A DNA stretch of 64,000 bases from Phocoena phocoena. Its lineage: Eukaryota > Chordata > Mammalia > Artiodactyla > Phocoenidae. Positions 34,061 to 47,290 of this stretch are shown piece by piece; the first letter of the stretch is position 1; each line of letters begins with the position of its first letter. The notes below the pieces were generated by a model that was not told the origin of the DNA, made no database searches, and saw only the letters and a program-made list of their open reading frames with translations. The stretch spans positions 114,592,697 through 114,656,696 of the forward strand of contig NC_089220.1 in assembly GCF_963924675.1 (NCBI RefSeq). The letters are read 5' to 3'. The position numbers and the translations under genes are program-made.

Positions 34061-37000
34061 TAATTTGGGACTCCAGATGTTAGAATTAGTCAGACATAGA
34101 CTAAAATGGGTATGCTATCATAAGGGAACTAGAAAGTATGAGCTGTCGTACAGATTTGAAAAAACAACTTATTAGACAAAATAAGCAAAATTAACTCAGT
34201 GGATTAGTTTAACAGTAGGTTGGACAAAGCTAAAGAGAGGTTTAGTGTACTAGAAGATCAAAACACTTCAGAATTAAGCACACACACTAAAAGATGGAAA
34301 ATACACAAGTTAAAATAGAAGATAGAACAAGAAGGTCTCTATTGAGTTTAGAAAAAGAGGAGAAAATGGGGCAGAGATGATATTCGAAGGTAAAATGGCT
34401 AATTTTCCAGATTGGTAAGAGACAAAATTGCCCTAAGAAGCTTGACAGTTCCCGTGCATAATAAAATACTGTTTCATTGATTCTAAGATGTAGTTTTTCA
34501 CATCTTAGAAATCTGTCTGAAATCTGAATGCATCTTTCAATTGACGGCACCTTACAGTCCAACAAGATTGAAAATGTGACTTACGTGAAAATTTTCCCGT
34601 TTCACTTTCTGATAAGATCATGAAATTTTGTTACCAAAGCATATTATTTTATTTTTTTAAATTAATTAATTAGTTAATTTTGGCTGCGCGGGGTCTTTGT
34701 TGCTGCTCGTGGGCTTTCTCTAGTTGCCCTGAGCGGGGTCTACTACTCATGGCGGTGCGCGGGCCTCTAATTGCGGTGGCCTCTCTCGTTGTGGAGCACG
34801 GGCTCCAGACACGCGGGCTTCAGTTGTTGTGGCTCGTGGGCTCTAGAGCGCAGGCTCAGTAGCTGCAGCACACGGGCTTAGTTGCTGCACAGCATGTGGG
34901 ATCCTCCTGGCCCAGAGCTCGAACCCGTGTCCCCTGCATTGGCAGACGGATTCCCAACCACTACACCACCAGGGAAGCCCCCCAAAGTATTTTAGATTTT
35001 ATGAAATATGGTAAAAAGAAATCCACATTTTAAAACATCATAGTGAAACTATAAAAATAAAGAGAAAACCATAAAAGCAATAAAGATGCAAGAAAGATTA
35101 CTTTTAAAAAGTGTGAAAGTGTGTGTATATGTAATGTATATAGAGGGAAAAATAGATATAGAAAGTGTATATTATACTTACATTCTTCTAGAGAACAGCT
35201 GACTTCTCAATAGCAAAAGTGGAAGTGATGGTAGGATGATACCTCAGTAGGTGAAAGAAAATAAGTGCTAAGCTAGAATAGTGTAATCATGGAAAATGTA
35301 TTTAGAAACAGTGTTACCTTTTAATTAATATAGGTGGCTTTATGTTGTACCTAGCCTTTATATTTTTTAAGCCAATATTTAAAATTCTATCAGTGTTGAT
35401 TAAAGTCTCAAATACTCATAATATTTAATAGTTGTTTAAGCAACTATTTGAATGTTAAGGGGACAAATTGTGGAATGCAGCCTAATTTCTGCTAAAAAGT
35501 GTATAAATGAGTGTTAATTGCATGTATCAGGATAATAATGAGCTAAGCATTCATCTTAAGCCTCAAGTTAATGAGCTAGATGTGTCAAGATAGAAAAAGA
35601 GCAACAAAATAAATTAAGAGAAAATAGAAGAAGAAATAACAGAGCAGACTTTAATAAAATGGAAAAGAAACATACAGTAAAGGGGATTAAGAAGCCAAAA
35701 GATGAGATTAGCCAAGAAAAGAAAACACAAATAATATCAGTAATGAAAAGGAATGTCACTTTGGATCCTGCAGATATTTTAAAAACCCACAAAAACCCAG
35801 CCTCATAAGATATTGTGAATAACTGTGTTGAAATTTGAAATTTTACATGAAATGGATAAGTTCTTAGAAATTTGCAATCCATAAAAATTTACATAAGAAA
35901 TAAAAAACCCATATGGGGCTATAACTATAAAGTGAATTTTTCTATAAAGTACAAGTCCAGATGGATATACTAGAAATTTCTACCAACATTTAATGAGACA
36001 GTAGCTCTAACCTTATATAACTTTATATTAGAAAACAGAAAAAGAGGATCCTTTACCTTCTTAAGTCTATCACAATCTTGATACAAAAACCCAAAGAAAA
36101 ATTACAGGTTTTATCATGTAAATAGATGTAAACAAAAGGAAACAAAAACCCAAAGTATTTGCAAATTGAATTCAGCAATACATAAAAAAGATAATATTCC
36201 AGCATGGCCTGCTGAGGTTTATCCCAGGAATGCTAGGTTGGTTTAACCTGAAACAATTAAATATGGTTGGTCAGTTAACAAATTAATGAGAATAATATTT
36301 CAGTAGATGCAGAGGAGCAGTTGCTAAAAATTAGTAATCATTCATGATTTTAAAAAGAAACCATTAGCAAATGGGGCATTAAAGGGAACTTTCTTAATCT
36401 AATAAATCTGTAAAAACATCTGTAGGAGATATCATAGTTCATGCTGAGATGTTGAAAATATTTCTTTTAGATGGAGTTCAAGACATGGATGTCTGTTATC
36501 TTCACTTATGTTCAACATTCACTTCATACTGAAGGAGATCCTAGCCAGTAGTATACTGAAAATAATAATAATAAAGTATAATGGTTGTAAGGCAGATGCT
36601 AAATAGTTAATATTCACAGATGATATGAATTGTTTACATTGAAAATCCAAAGGAGTCTACAGATAAGTTGTTAAAATAAATGATTTTAGAACGAAATGTA
36701 AAATTTTTATTTTTTTCTCTTAGCATTTACATGCATATCTTTGACCCAGTAATTCCACTCACAGATATATGTACCTAACAGAAAGAAATACGCATATCTA
36801 AACTGAAAGTTGTATATAAGGATGTTCATAGCAGCGTTACCCATACCGGCTCCAAACTACAAACAACCCAAATGTCTATAGATAGATACACAATTGTGGT
36901 ATATTTATATAACTGTTCAGCAATTAAATATAAATGAACTAGAGCTACGAGTGACTACATAGATGAATCTTAAAAACTGTTATATTGAGTGAAAGGAAAA

Positions 37001-37225
37001 CAAATTCGACAGAATACTTATCCCCTATATGGTTCTATTTATATGAAATTCAAAAACAGGCAAAAATAAGTTATCTTCTTTAAGGGTGCATATTTAGGTG
37101 GTAAAACTATAAAGAAAAATGGGGTAGTGATTATCTCTGGGGGAAAAAGGAGCTTGTTACTGAGAAAGGGTTGTTTGGAGGGTTTCTGAAGTACTAGCAG
37201 TTTTCTAGTTCTTGTTCTGGGTTGT
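34060..37225 (+). mobile_element. Ancient L1, sense, ORF1 to 3' end, split by a SINE
   Basis: ORF1-side phrases (TTAGTGTACTAGAAGATCAA, AAAAGATGGAAAATACACAA), then ORF2 (TACATGAAATGGATAAGTTC; TTTATCCCAGGAATGCTAGG; GAAGGAGATCCTAGCCAGTA) and 3' part (GGATGTTCATAGCAGCGTTA; AACAACCCAAATGTCTATAG; TGATTATCTCTGGGGGAAAA). Frames are heavily broken and several segments are missing. Confidence 0.8.
34648..34980 (-). mobile_element. CHR SINE, long form
   Basis: Antisense with tail TTTTTTTAAATTAATTAATT, body GGCTGCGCGGGGTCTTTGTT and head ACACCACCAGGGAAGCCC. CCAAAG-containing flanks occur at about 34634 and 34982. Confidence 0.92.
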
Positions 37226-37858
37226 ATGATGCCCCCTGGATCTCCTTATTCCCTGAATTCTTATCACATTTACTATTAAGTCATTTTGACTTCCTGAAGT
37301 TAGGTACTATTTTCTATAATTCCCTAAGCATTCTCCTCCTACCTCTTGCATACTTAGAATGACATACTGCAAATAGCTGTAGGTCTCTTTCCGTTAGTCA
37401 AAGCAATTAACGTTGCCCTTAACTAGCACAGTTCCCACATATGGTTGGTTAATCTGCGAGGGAACTATGTAAACATGATCTTAGTTATATACTGTCTCAT
37501 ATTTTGATAGCTTATTCTTGGTTTTAGCCTAGCGAGATTTTTAAACATACTTTGGTTTATAGGCTCGTAACATTGACAACCTGTGGGCTTCCATTAAATA
37601 TTATTGAAACACCATTATCAGAATAATAAAAGGGTATTTCTTTTTGTACTCAAAGAAATCATTTTTGTCTTTAATTGGAATCAGACCCATTATTGCATAA
37701 ATCACAAGTAGTTTATTTCATTTTATTTACTGAGTTGTGCTGTTCATGTGTAACAGGAGGAAAAGACCATTGAGCTGAGCAGAGCAGAGTGTGTAGACTT
37801 CCCTTGCATGCACGTTTCTGGACAGAGGGCACAGAAACCACTGTCTTTGTTTTCTTTG
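37226..37858. other. Intron 2, no gene seen
   Basis: Unique-looking AT-rich sequence. Confidence 0.45.
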
Positions 37859-37875
37859 AAGTAAAACATAGTTTT

Positions 37876-38078
37876 TTTTTTTTGCGGTACGTGGGCCTCT
37901 CACTGTTGTGGCCTCTCCCGTTGCGGAGCACAGGCTCCGGACGCGCAGGCTCAGTGGCCATGGCTCACAGCCCCAGCCGCTCCGCGGCATGTGGGATCCT
38001 CCCGGACCGGGGCATGAACCCATGTCGCCTGCATTGGCAGGCGGACTCTCATCAACCACTGCGCCACCAGGGAAGCCC
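37876..38078 (-). mobile_element. CHR SINE, short form
   Basis: Antisense short CHR, little decayed (GCGGTACGTGGGCCTCTCAC). There is an extra ATC in the head (CTCATCAACCACTG). AAGTA(A/G)AACATAGTTTT flanks it at 37859-37875 and 38080-38096. Confidence 0.95.
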
Positions 38079-38096
38079 AAAGTAGAACATAGTTTT

Positions 38097-40762
38097 AAAA
38101 AATAGTATTGGTTCTTGTCGTTTTGGGGGCCGTGGTCTCTTGAGAGCCATGGTCTCTTTTGAGAAATTAGTAAAAGCTTTGGATCCTCAGGGGAGGAGAA
38201 TGAGCATGTGTAAATAAGTTAGAATGTTTTGGGTACTGTACAGTTGTTGAAGTGCCAGGGGTTTCAGGTTAGAAGAACTTGGTAAATTGGAATAATCATA
38301 ATCAAGCCAAAGAACATGGACAACTACCAGTGAAGATGACACATGTGGATTTAAGTGTGGCTGCAATACCCAGTGAAACGAGCATCTGTGTCTTCTGAGG
38401 CCTCTAGTGTAGAGTTCTCTCTTCTCTGTTATGAAGGGGATAGTTAGTTATTAGCTTCTTCTTACAATGTCCGGCGTAGTTTCAGATCTGCCTTGAAAGT
38501 TCATATGAGAATGAAGTCTTGTTCTTCCAAAAAGTCTTTTAATTAGCAAAATATTAATAATAGATAAAGCTGGATGGTGGGTATGTGGGAGTTCAAGTTA
38601 TTTTTCTTTTGGCTTTTGTGTATTTAAATTGTTCTGTAATAAATGGGAATGGGAGCCTTTTTGGAAGATGGCATAGTTATTGTGTTTCTGTTATGATTTT
38701 GCTAATTCAAGCCTAGATGGAGTTATCTTAGATCTGTTTCGCTGTGGTTAGTTTTCTTAATACACTTGCCTTCATCAAGGCTTAGAACCAAAAGGATAAA
38801 GTATGGAAGAACACAGAAAGGTTCTTAAAAATTATAGAATAAGATTTTTGTACTGCAACTTGAAAGTAATATTATCAGTATTTAGTAACTTTTTTGTCAA
38901 GTGGTCTTTTGTTTAGCAGTAAGCAAGCTCAGGAGATTTTTTTTAGTGTCCTGCTGGGTTTTTGGTTTTGTTTTGTTTTAGGTTGCATTTTCCCCTATAG
39001 GGGAAAAAAATCTATCAGAATCTCAAAAAGTATTTCTTTCTTAAAAATACATAATCAGTGCATTTACTTAGCTATAAACCATGTATAATAATATTAAAAT
39101 ATGAGCTAAATTTATCTTTTAGACTAGCATAAAAATCCCAAAACTTTGAAAGCAAGTTTTTATAGACTTGTGTATGTCCTCATTAGATCTTTTTTCTTAC
39201 GAGGACCAAAAGTCTTCCTTAGAAAAAAAGATTTTCTATCCCTAAATCCTTAGTTAACTAGTTCTCTGGAATTCTGAACTTTACTTAGTAGAGGTTCATG
39301 TGTTTGCTAGTTAACCTTACATTCTAATTTTAGTCCTTTTGAAAGAATACCTTTAAAAACCACAAAGAATGTGGTAAATCTTCTAATATGTTTAACGTTT
39401 ACCTTCTACTTCAGGAGCCCTTTTTAAATTTAAATTTTTATCTAAGTAACACGATTAAAGTTATTGAAAGGTTTTAAGTTTTATTTTAAGGTTTAAGGGG
39501 GTTGTAAATGAAAAATAGTGCTCAAATCATCAGTTCTAATCTCATTCCCCAAAAGAAAAAGAACTCTTCAGTAATTCTTAATGACTTGCATATACTACCA
39601 TACAGTATTAGGTCTACTGGCTTCTTTCTATGGAAGATGAGGAATAAGCTCTGAAAATAATGTTTATATGTAAAGACTGGAGAAAGCCTTATCTCCTGGT
39701 GTGTCTACTCTCTTGTTCCGTTTTGCTGGTTTAAGACATGTTTTCATTCATTATTATTTTTGCTTTTTATAAATATGACAGTTTTTATTCATTCTTAAGA
39801 TATAAATGAAAATCTTTTCCTTTGCACCTTTGATATTTTTCCTTAAATATACCTTTTCTAAAAGTGGAAAGAATTACACCGTTTAGAAGCAGGTTAATGG
39901 GGCAAAGGATGGTTGAAATGGCAGTTCTAGAAGAGATGTTGATGTCACAGATCTTTTTTAGTGCTTTGTCAGAACATAAAGTATAGAATAATTGTAACTG
40001 TTTTGTTGCCTTTTGAAATTGAAGTCTGGTACCCATAAAATGCCACATGAGAATGTGAAACAAAAATTATTTGGTTATTTAGAAGTAAAAGTTCATTTAC
40101 TTCTATACATGTTTATTTGTGGAGGTATATATATATATGAAATTATTTTTATAAATTTTCATACATATGTTTGTGTGTTTTAGCTCTCTCTCAGGCTTAT
40201 AGTAGTAGATAAGTGATGTATAAAAATATATGGGAGCATTAAAGACCTATAAGGAGAATTGAACTCTGGTAACTCAAAAATAAGCAGTAGAAAAGCCCAG
40301 TATATAACTTTAAATTAGCTTAACAGTTTTGCTTTTCCGATTTTGTTGTGAAAATAAGTACAACATCAACAGTGATCTTTTTATGAAGTATGAAGCCCTA
40401 GTGGCTTTTAAAATAAACTCATAATGACAAATATTGACATGGCAAACAGTGATGCTAGTCATTCAGAATTCAAGAAGAAACTTTAGCCAGTGATATACCC
40501 CACCTGCCATTTCTCCTCTCTCCATAACCAGACATAGTTTTTAAGCTGTAATTCCTCCTGCCTTGAAATTTAATTCTTGTTATGTGGTGTATTTCTGTCT
40601 AATAGTCAAGGAAAATGAAAAATTAAGATCTAGATTTTCTGGAAGGTTGGCTGATTAAGTGCCAGTTTGCTTAACTATATTTATATAAACATACTGAATG
40701 AACAGAAAGAACCTTAGAGAGAGAAGAGGATTTATAATCTCTACTGAAGAACCTCTCAAATC
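38097..40762. other. Intron 2, long repeat-poor stretch
   Basis: About 2.7 kb without a SINE or recognisable L1. No long open frame or splice-bounded exon was seen. Confidence 0.45.
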
Positions 40763-40781
40763 GCCCTTCTAACAATCTTTT

Positions 40782-40886
40782 TGGTTTTGGGTCTTGCAGG
40801 ATCTTAGTTCCCTGATCAGGGATTGAACCCAGGGCTCTGGCAGTGAGAGCACAGAGTCCTAACCACTGGACCTCCAGGGAATTCCC
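40782..40886 (-). mobile_element. Short tRNA-type SINE (old CHR)
   Basis: Antisense, tRNA part only: AGTTCCCTGATCAGGGATTG, AACCCAGGGCTCTGGCAGTG and GGACCTCCAGGGAATTCCC. TTCTAA(C/A)AATCTTT flanks it at about 40768 and 40892. Confidence 0.88.
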
Positions 40887-40906
40887 AGCCATTCTAAAAA
40901 TCTTTA

Positions 40907-42539
40907 ATCTAAGCCATGTGAGAGATGGGGTGGGGATACTCTAATCATGCCCTTGCCCCACCGTGGAAAGGCTGGACTGAAGGAAAAACCACACTGCTAT
41001 TCTGTTTTTCTTTTCATCGGTATGATTTTCTCAAAAGGATGGGCAAATTTTGCAGGAAAGGAGGGCAGCAGTGTCCTGCCATAATCTTTGCAGCTGTTGA
41101 CCAAAGTCAGTGAAGCAGAGAGAAATATGTGTGTTAACTCATTAAACAAGGTACCTGAACCTCAGTGCTTCACACTGAATTAGTCTCTCTTCATTTTGGT
41201 CTGTTTTTCACAGGCAAGAGTATATGTAAGAGCCAGCAAACTGAAGGAACTTTCAAATATATAGTGACCAGGTATACAAACTGTGGGGAGTTAAGAATCC
41301 ACCTGTATTCTTGAGCATAGTAGCAGTCCTTAAGAAAACGATCATAATTAGCAGGCTGAAAAAACCTTCTTTGTTCTTTTAAGAAGATTAAAGTAAACAT
41401 AGACTCTATGAGATAAGGGATCAAAGATAAATTGGTGAAACAACAGAACAAGAGGAAAAGGAAGCGGACAGAACTAAGAAAAAAAATAAAGGGACAAACA
41501 GTAATCTTGCAGAAGATAAAACCACATTGGCAACAGCAAGAAATAGAGCAGATACTATGGAAAATGGAGATACGTAAGAGAAGAAAAGGACAAAGAAGGA
41601 ATTAGTAGATGGTAGACAAGGAGGAAAATTAGCAAAGGCTGGGTACATATCAAGCCGGTCTTAATAACTAAAAGCTCTTGAAGTAATTACTACCTGAATG
41701 GCATTTCAAAAGAGAAAGTTAAATGCTAAGATAAACTGTACAGAACTAAACTTAAAGAATGAAGAAACCTTGTATACCTGTCAGTTGAAAAATGATTTGA
41801 ATTATAAAATGAGAATTATTTTGATCACAGACTTCAATAACAACGGGTACCAAAAGAAAATGGAGGCTGTCAGTATAGAGAATATTGGGGGTAGGGTGGG
41901 TAGGATTTTGGCCAAAGTGAGCATTTGAATACAATTAAACATTTTAATTATGTCTAAGTAATTAATTACGGCTATCAAGCTTAGGAAACAAAAAGCAGTT
42001 TTTACTATTCTTGAAAGAAAAGCTATATAATGTCAAAACAGTGTAATAAGTGAAAAAATTATGTAAAATGATAATCAACTGGGAAAAGCTTCAGGAAGTT
42101 CCAAACAAAACTATAGGGTTAAGTGTAGGGTCATATAATACAAGGACAATCAATGTATTATTGAAAGTTGGCGAAATAGGTTTAAGTACCCGTTTTAAGT
42201 TATGTTTAGTAAAAATAAATTAGACTTCAGTATCTTTCAGAAAACCATAGCAGAGTCATTGGTGGACAAAGCAAGTAATAAATAAAAATAAAGAACAAAT
42301 TTTAAAATGTTACATTTCTGTAAAATGGAACTTAAATGAAAGAAATTTCTAGGCCTGTCTGCTGTGATCAGCAATATGAGTGGATTCTTCAACTCCCCAT
42401 TCTGTTTACCTGGGCTGTATTTGAAAGCTATTTGCCTTCTATAATGGACCAAAAACTATAAACTCTAATATATTGCTATCTTTAAGAAATATTCCTAAAT
42501 AAAGGAATTCAGATTTATTATCAGGTATCATTAAGAAGT
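40907..42539. other. Intron 2, no gene seen
   Basis: 41430-41660 is purine-rich on + (AGAGGAAAAGGAAGCGGACA and on), of unknown origin, possibly old L1. The rest is unique-looking. Confidence 0.4.
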
Positions 42540-42830
42540 CACTCTTTTCTTTAAAAAGAAATTGAACGCTTATAGTAAGATTCTTCTAGGTACTAGGGCT
42601 ACCTCAGTAATAAAATAGTCCTCATGGGGTTTACATTCTAGCAGGAAAAACATAAAATGGTGATTACAGAGTTAGTAATGTGATATGTTGCACTGGAGTA
42701 CAAAGTACTGTGAGGATGTAATACAAGGGAACCTTACCTAATTGGAGGGGGAGGAGCTGTCGAAGAAGATTTGTTTGAGGAAGTGCAGTTTAAGCTGAGA
42801 CCTAAAGTAAATGGTTAGACATTTGGCTTA
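42540..42830 (+). repeat. L2-like ancient LINE 3' fragment
   Basis: TCTTCTAGGTACTAGGGCTA, CCTCATGGGGTTTACATTCT and TAAGCTGAGACCTAAAGTAA follow a pattern common in L2 copies. The family is assigned from memory. Confidence 0.5.
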
Positions 42831-43520
42831 AAATAAAATGGAATACCTGCTTTCCCCCTTACTACACAAAAATAATTTCCATGTGGATCAACAGTTTTAA
42901 TGGAAACAGTTTAAAGGAATGACCTAAATCATGAATGAATTTTTATAGTCTTTGGGTATAGAGATCTTTTTAAAAACTTCATATGAAATCCATAAATCAC
43001 AACAGTGTCGCATTGTAAATTTGCCTACATAAAAATTAAAAGGGGCAATTAAACACCATTAAGCAGGATTCAAAGGCAAGTTAGAAGCTGTGGGAAGAAA
43101 GCAATCCATAAAACAAAGGGGTTACTCTTCCTGTTTACATACTGAACTCATAAAATAATAGCAAAATCTTCACAGAAAAATTAGTGAAGTTCAGCTTAAC
43201 TAATAAAGAAATGCAAGTTAGGTCTAATTATTTCCCCCCCATCAAATGGGACAAGATTTAAATCTAGGATTGTTATATGTGGAACATCTCTAAATGTCTT
43301 TCAGTATAAGGTTGGTTAAGTAAATTATATGCCTGCTGGGAAATATTATGCAACAATGAAAAATATTGTAGACCCACCCATGCTCATGACAAAGATGTTA
43401 CATATTGTTCAGTGAAGAAAGCAGGTAATAAGCCTAGAATATGAGATTACATGAAATATGCACATGTCTGTCTATATTTTCATAGAATGTTGTCTAGTCT
43501 GTTCACCAAAGTATTAGGAG
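42831..43520 (+). mobile_element. Ancient L1 3' fragment, sense
   Basis: AACAAAGGGGTTACTCTTCC, AATAAAGAAATGCAAGTTAG, ACATCTCTAAATGTC, TATGCAACAATGAAAAAT and TCATGACAAAGATGTTACAT match the usual order of an old L1M 3' half. Confidence 0.6.
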
Positions 43521-44956
43521 TTGCTAATTTTGTGTAGTTAAGCTTTAGATACCAAGAGTTTGTCTTTTTTTGTGAACATGAATATATTTTTTATAAAAAC
43601 AAGGGGTTTAGTTGGTTTACCTATTCATACTAAGTGTTAGCTTCATACGTTTTCTGTTTTTCAGATAAAACTTACATCTTAGGTTTTTTTCAGAGATAAC
43701 CTTTGTAGGAGAGCATTTGATTTATCTGCTCTTTATATTTTGATCAGGGACAGCTTCATATGAGTTCCCCTTTTATAACATGTTGACATTTTGATTGATA
43801 ACTTGACCAGTTCATTGACACATAACTGTAGTCAAAGTATTTATAAAAAGATATTTATCAGTCTTAGGAGAGTGATGTGGTTTGTTCTCATGAGTGATTT
43901 TCCAGAGATGTAGCAAATGCTTTGAACAAAGCCTGAACAAGACTTGCACTAAAAATATTGAGAATCTCTTGGGTATCGATTATTTTTAACTTGAGAACCT
44001 CCTGTTTATATATAAAGAACATTGTAGTTATTTAAACCTAGACTTAACAAGCTAAAAAGTAAGTTGATCAGATTCCATGTTAATATTTTTGCTGGTTATA
44101 TTGATTCACAAATTGAAAGTTTTTCTATCTATTGCTTTTCCATTTAGAATATTAAGATATTTCAGGAGGCCAAAGACCATGTCTTAACTGGATTAATGGT
44201 AGATATTGTGCTATTTACCACTGTCTTCTGTCAAGAAATTTACAGTTCAGTTGAAACTCTGTAGCTAGTACTTGCCATACCATGCTGTTGACATATTAGA
44301 TGGTGAACTACTTCTATATATTTAGATACATATTTTATGAAAAAGCTAATGTATAGATTATTCGATATAAAAACTTCTAAAGATACATTTTTTTGTTTCC
44401 TCCTTCTTCCCTTTTCCTATTAAAAACTATTTTAAAAGAATATTTAGAAAGCAAGTCTTTTGTAGAATGAGACACATGTAATAGTTTCGTTTTTTAAATG
44501 ATTTGTGGGATAAGGTATGCTTTATAGGTGGTTTACTTGCTAATATATTTAAACTGGTATAACTAAAATTATTAATAAAATGAATTCATTGGTATAAAAT
44601 ATAGCCTAGCCTTCTGCAATACCATTACTCTTCATAAGGTTCCACTTAAGAGATAGTACAACTTTCATCCTTAGGTTTTAATTGTCGTGTTGTTAATATT
44701 ACTAATAGCTTAACCTCTCATGATAGAAACAAACTAAACAGTGTCAAAATAGCAACAAAAATTCAATCTGCTTTCATACACATATGCTTCTGTATGCTAC
44801 AGTTTGTAGCCATACAGCTTATTTCTTCTGAGCCAGAAAGGTTATGGTTTTGGTTTAATTTACTTCATTGACTTTCCCTATAGAAAATCAGGTTTTTGGA
44901 GAGCTCTAACAGTGTGCTATTGCTGGGCTCTCATCCTTTCTGTTTAAATAATGCAG
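43521..44956. other. End of intron 2, repeat-poor
   Basis: About 1.4 kb upstream of exon 3 without recognisable transposon. It ends in the acceptor CTTTCTGTTTAAATAATGCAG. Confidence 0.5.
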
Positions 44957-45101
44957 GTACTTTGATGGAAACCTGGAGAAGCTCTTTGCTGAGTGTCATG
45001 TAATTAATCCAAGTAAAAAGTCTCGAACACGCCAGATGAATACAAGGTCATCAGCACAGGATATGCCTTGTCAGATCTGCTACTTGAACTACCCTAACTC
45101 G
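44957..45101 (+). CDS. ARIH1: ARIH1 exon 3: linker and start of RING1
   Basis: This 145-nt exon supplies the last base of the Arg codon shared with exon 2 and then 48 codons, starting [20 protein letters not shown] and ending [11 protein letters not shown]. It covers about residues 149-196: the end of the UBA-like domain, a basic linker (KKSRTRQ) and the first zinc-binding pair of RING1, Cys186 and Cys189 in Cys-Gln-Ile-Cys. Ile188 between them is the residue known to be needed for E2 (UBE2L3) binding. The acceptor is ...AATGCAG and the donor TCG|GTGAGT. It ends in phase 0. A (TG)n repeat and an antisense SINE begin about 190 bp downstream. Confidence 0.97.
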
Positions 45102-45288
45102 GTGAGTATCTGGTAGTTTAAGGCTAGCACTGACTCTGTATTAAGGGTAAATCAACTTTTCATTATTTAAATAAAGGAAGATCTGGGAGTCTGGGATTGT
45201 AGCAAAGCAGTAACCTATCAATATATTAAGGATAAAGAAAGGAAAAGAAAGAGTAAGAGCTTGTTCTCTCTCAGTCCTCCCCCATTTG

Positions 45289-45290
<2 letters not shown>

Positions 45291-45341
<51 letters not shown>

Positions 45342-45599
45342 TGCATTGGGTCTTCGTTGCTGCTGCTTGTGGGCCTTCTCTAGTTGCAGTGAGCGGGGGC
45401 TACTCTTCGTTGCAGTGCGTGGGCTTCTCATTGCGGTGGCTTCTCTTGTTGCGGAGCACGGGCTCTAGGCACTCGGGCTCAGTAGTTGTGGCGCACGGGC
45501 TTAGTTGCTCCGCGGCATGTGGGATCTTCCCCAACCAGAACTCGAATCCATGTCCCCTGCATTGACAGGATTCTTAACCACTGCACCACCAGGGGAGGC
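45291..45599 (-). mobile_element. CHR SINE, long form, with TG tail
   Basis: Antisense: CTGCATTGGGTCTTCGTTGC to CACCACCAGGGGAGGCC. CCCCA(T/G)TTGCT-like flanks lie at 45280-45290 and 45600-45610, so the TG run was probably expanded from the SINE tail. Confidence 0.9.
45292..45340. repeat. (TG)24 microsatellite next to exon 3
   Basis: A pure 49-base TG run starts 190 bp after the exon 3 donor. It forms the tail side of the following antisense SINE. Confidence 0.98.
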
Positions 45600-45610
45600 C
45601 CCCAGTTGCT

Positions 45611-46385
45611 TTTTAAAGCAGCAACTTGTCCAAGTTGTCATTACACACTTAAATCTTTTCCATTTTATATTACCACCGTGAGAGAATTGTGTAATAAATA
45701 GGCAGCAAACAGAATTATTTTCCATCCAAATTAAAATAGATTTAAAACTAAGTTTTTAGAATAAATATCCAAAACACTTATAAAATGTCTTTAATGCTAT
45801 TTCACTAGGGAGCTTTCAGGGTTTTCAGGATTTTCACACAGATCCATTCTAACGGAGATTCTTTAGTACAAGTATCACTCTTAAAAACCTATTGAATTTA
45901 GATGATTAACTTTGGGGTATCTAGTGAAGAAATTTTAGGCTTAAATAAACATAGTCTTCCTATGAAGGCACATTATTAGTAACCATAGGAAAATTACATT
46001 TGTGGCCAAAAAAAGGGGTTTAGTTACTTGGAATTCACCTCTTAAGATGTTTCAGGATATCTAAGAATAATTTAATTATACAACAATTATAACTACCATG
46101 TTCATATTCTCTAATAGTTAAGCAACTTTTTCTAGTAATTAGTGTATACCAGGTCATTGTCACCTATGTTATATATTTTTACATATTGAAGGTTTTTCAG
46201 TGTTAATCTTAGAGTTTAACGTGTAGCTCTAAAGGTTCCCATTTGAAGGAAATTAATTTGTTTACACATACAAGTGCTTAGAAAAGAAGTTTTAAAAGAA
46301 AGTTAATTATATGCTCTTAGAGAAATGGAAAATCAGAGTTAAAATAATTTAGTAGGTAAAATGCTTAATTGAATTTCCAAATTCT
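45611..46385. other. Intron 3, no gene seen
   Basis: Unique-looking AT-rich sequence. Confidence 0.45.
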
Positions 46386-46500
46386 CAAGTTTTGATCACA
46401 GCTCTGACACTAGCTTTTTGGCTTTGGGTAGTAAATCATCTAATCTTGCTGGGTCTCAGTGTTTTTAATCTTTCAAATAAATTGAATAAGATATTCTTTC
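46386..46500 (+). repeat. MIR SINE fragment
   Basis: TCACAGCTCTGACACTAGCT, GGGTAGTAAATCATCTAATC and TTGCTGGGTCTCAGTG follow the MIR core. Confidence 0.65.
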
Positions 46501-46985
46501 AAATCTCTATCAGCCTGAAACTACTATTTATTCATTTCCCTCTCCTTAAATCACAATCCTAACTTAAGTATTTAAAAAGAACAATCAGCACTCCTATTAA
46601 AAATACATTAATTTCATGTTTTGACCATTTTATCATCTTTCTTTAATAGTTGACATTTGTGTAGTGTTTACAGTTTATAAATGTTTCTGTGAGGTAATAC
46701 TGAGACCCAAATAATTTGTCCCAGCTTATACAAGGTTTCCTTATTCCTTGGCATTTCCCTTGGCACTCTATTATAGCAGCTCCTCCTTAGTTTAAATCTT
46801 AAATGTAATTCGAGTACTGAAGCTAGCTGCTTGCAAATAACCCCTGTAACTTCCTCAGTGCCCTTGGTATTGGCAGTCTGAACAAATCAGAATTGAAAAT
46901 CATGAGTAGATATTCGCAGTGTAAATTGTGCTTGCACTTGTAACTGATAATGGAGAAACCACTATTTATTCATTCAATCATTCAA
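46501..46985. other. Intron 3, no gene seen
   Basis: No recognised element. Confidence 0.4.
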
Positions 46986-47290
46986 CACACCGGGCACAAT
47001 TCTAAGCTTTAGAAACAACGGAGAATAAAGGCATAATGCCTGCCTTAGATAATTTACAGGCTAGCTGGGCAGATAAGTAAAATGACATAGTCAGAAAAAA
47101 TGGTAAGTGCTTTGATAGGGCATGATACTGTGGGAACATGTTGGAGAGACACCTAACCCAGTTTTGGATCAGGGAGAACTTCCCACAGACACTGACATTT
47201 GAACTAACCTCTGAAGGTGTGGTAGTTAGGTAAACTAGGAAATACAGAAGCCAAAGGAAGAGAATGCAGTTCCAAGAATGGTAAACAGTG
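46986..47290 (+). repeat. L2-like ancient LINE 3' fragment
   Basis: GGGCACAATTCTAAGCTTTA, GAAACAACGGAGAATAAAGG, CTGCCTTAGATAATTTACAG and AGGGAGAACTTCCCACAGAC give the same pattern as at 42540-42830. Confidence 0.5.

Noticed and set aside
41421..41648. Minus-strand Phe/Ser/Leu-rich frame
   Set aside because: It is the complement of a purine-rich + strand stretch; composition alone explains it.
45286..45468. Open frame beginning Met-Leu-Cys-Val-Cys repeats
   Set aside because: It is the TG microsatellite plus a SINE read in frame.
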